Source of the DNA: Nitrososphaerota archaeon
Lineage (GTDB): Archaea; Thermoproteota; Nitrososphaeria; Nitrososphaerales; CADDZS01
DNA length: 64,000 nt
Direction: 5' to 3'
NCBI GenBank assembly: GCA_021325255.1
Contig: JAJPHP010000054.1
Span: forward strand, 75,769 to 139,768
The notes beneath the pieces were generated by a model, which was given only the letters and a program-made list of their open reading frames with translations, was not told where the DNA came from and made no database searches. Shown in pieces: positions 63,247 to 64,000 of the stretch (the first letter of the stretch is position 1; each line of letters opens with the position of its first letter). The position numbers were made by a program, and so were the translations under genes.

Positions 63247-63495
63247 CTATGCTGATTGGCCATCCAGAACTACGGTTGACTGCCCTACTTGATTCTCTCT
63301 GCACTTTATCCACTCGATGATCTCCCCCGATAGTTTGGCGGCGTCGAACTCGTTGAGGCATACTAGAACATACATGTTGTTGTAGATGATTCTCATTCTC
63401 AGTTCGTCTGTTGTCGCCCCGATCTCCAGGTCCTTGATTTCCTTCGTCTGTCCCGCTCTTACCACGACTGGAATCAGAACACTGCAGTCCCACAT
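63247..63495 (-). CDS. Small hypothetical protein
   Basis: An 82-residue frame has an alternating strand/helix pattern (LRMRIIYNNMYVLVCLNEF, then GEIIEWIKCRENQVG). A TATA-like TCTAATATAC lies close upstream (about 63505). That would place the transcript start at or after ATG 63495, so a later GTG may be used. No family is recognised. Confidence 0.4.
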   Translation of the reverse strand: MWDCSVLIPVVVRAGQTKEIKDLEIGATTDELRMRIIYNNMYVLVCLNEFDAAKLSGEIIEWIKCRENQVGQSTVVLDGQSA

Positions 63496-63585
63496 CGCCG
63501 TATATTAGATTGGAAGAACAATCCTATCGGAATCCGAGATGCTTCGAAGAATTGACGACGAAATATCCACAAGGTGAATAAGGCT

Positions 63586-63595
63586 TGCATATACC
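63586..63595 (+). promoter_or_regulatory. TATA box for the zinc-ribbon gene
   Basis: TGCATATACC ends just before ATG 63596 and about 30 bases before ATG 63620, which shows that the second ATG is the real start. Confidence 0.5.
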
Positions 63596-63619
63596 ATGGG
63601 TATCATTGCTTTGGCTTTC

Positions 63620-63910
63620 ATGGGACTAAACAAGTGCGCCAAGTGCGGATGTGAGATAGAGCAGAGGACACCTGCGTATTTCAGGTTGAATGCGTGGACG
63701 GATAGGTTCGAACTGATGTGTGAGGGCTGCTACACCTTAAAAAAAGAACAGCCAACAGAGTACAAATATCATCACCTGAGTCACGCCCCTGTGAGGAGGT
63801 GGCGTTTGTTCACGCTTTTCTTGCAGAACAAACTATTCATGCCGGTCATTTCGCCTTTGGCCAAATCGAAGCATTGCCTTGGTGGTGGCAACGCGGTACC
63901 GTCAAGATAA
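63620..63910 (+). CDS. Zinc-ribbon small protein
   Basis: From ATG 63620 the protein has 96 residues. It has CAKCGCEIEQRTPAYFRLN and CEGCYTL as a two-pair zinc ribbon (residues 6-45). A basic, hydrophobic C-terminus (RRWRLFTLFLQNKLFM) follows. It may bind DNA or membranes. It overlaps the transposase 3' end on the other strand by nine bases. No family is recognised. Confidence 0.6.
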   Translation: MGLNKCAKCGCEIEQRTPAYFRLNAWTDRFELMCEGCYTLKKEQPTEYKYHHLSHAPVRRWRLFTLFLQNKLFMPVISPLAKSKHCLGGGNAVPSR

Positions 63911-64000
63911 GGCTGATGGCACTCTCTCCTTGAATGTCTCATGAGGTCTTATGTGATTGTACCAGTACGCGAATAGATGCAGGAATTTGGATATGCGCTC
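63902..64000 (-). mobile_element. Transposase 3' end (integrase-core DDE type), cut by right edge
   Basis: The last 32 codons on the minus strand read LFAYWYNHIRPHETFKERVP before a TGA stop. Y-N-H-x-R-P-H-E is the signature at the end of the rve_3 integrase core of IS481/IS3-type transposases. The rest lies beyond the window, so the element's terminal repeats cannot be seen. No copy is present elsewhere in the window. Confidence 0.7.

Overview
This 64 kb window reads as archaeal chromosome. Coding is dense on both strands. Many genes can only start at TTG or GTG. A/T-rich TATA-like boxes sit about 25-40 bases before starts, with little sign of Shine-Dalgarno sites. The family content (secreted PF09826 propeller, HTH_10 and double-HTH Lrp/AsnC regulators, many UspA proteins, membrane-anchored cupredoxin, F420-type luciferase-like oxidoreductase, DUF4342) suggests a mesophilic, soil-type Thaumarchaeota/Nitrososphaeria relative. 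That placement is inference: there is no rRNA, ribosomal protein or amo gene here, and I found no tRNA or CRISPR array.

Layout. 0-7.4 kb: a membrane-anchored CAP-domain protein (cut by the left edge), a carotenoid CruF-like protein, MoeA, a double UspA, IMP dehydrogenase and a ParB/SerK-fold protein. 7.4-13.7 kb: an orphan DNA methyltransferase, a GT2 glycosyltransferase, a luciferase-like oxidoreductase, and a NitT/TauT-type ABC transporter with two permease domains in one chain. 14-29 kb: stress and regulation genes, including a KGG-repeat protein, two DUF72 proteins, a cupredoxin, winged-helix and HTH_10 regulators, a response regulator, UspA proteins, DUF4342, two paralogous CBS-domain proteins and acetyltransferases.

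29.5-36.8 kb: a bacterial-type GAPDH is followed by a damaged region. It holds a GH65 C-terminal remnant, a frameshifted TPR protein, a frameshifted AsnC-like regulator, an intact VOC/DUF4287/DUF1801 trio, a frameshifted SRPBCC protein and a frameshifted MFS transporter. An intact AsnC-like paralogue closes it. 37-47 kb: a cell-surface cluster with two kinds of secreted propeller, an anchored small protein, a 730-residue Thr-stalked surface protein, and a secreted Thr-rich protein whose signal peptide is interrupted by a stop at codon 3.

47-57.6 kb: aldo/keto reductase, SDR, MGMT-like repair protein, ACMSD-like amidohydrolase, HTH_42 protein, a PIN/ribbon-helix-helix toxin-antitoxin pair (antitoxin also with a stop at codon 3), DUF5519, and a GC-rich LysM-polysaccharide deacetylase. 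57.9-64 kb: small proteins (zinc fingers, TRAM, helical proteins) around a receiver-only response regulator, ending in the 3' end of a DDE transposase at the right edge.

The most unusual signals are the local concentration of frame lesions at 30.5-35.8 kb, two otherwise intact genes reading Met-X-stop at their start, the LysM protein in an apparent archaeon, and several perfect palindromes in gene-free DNA.
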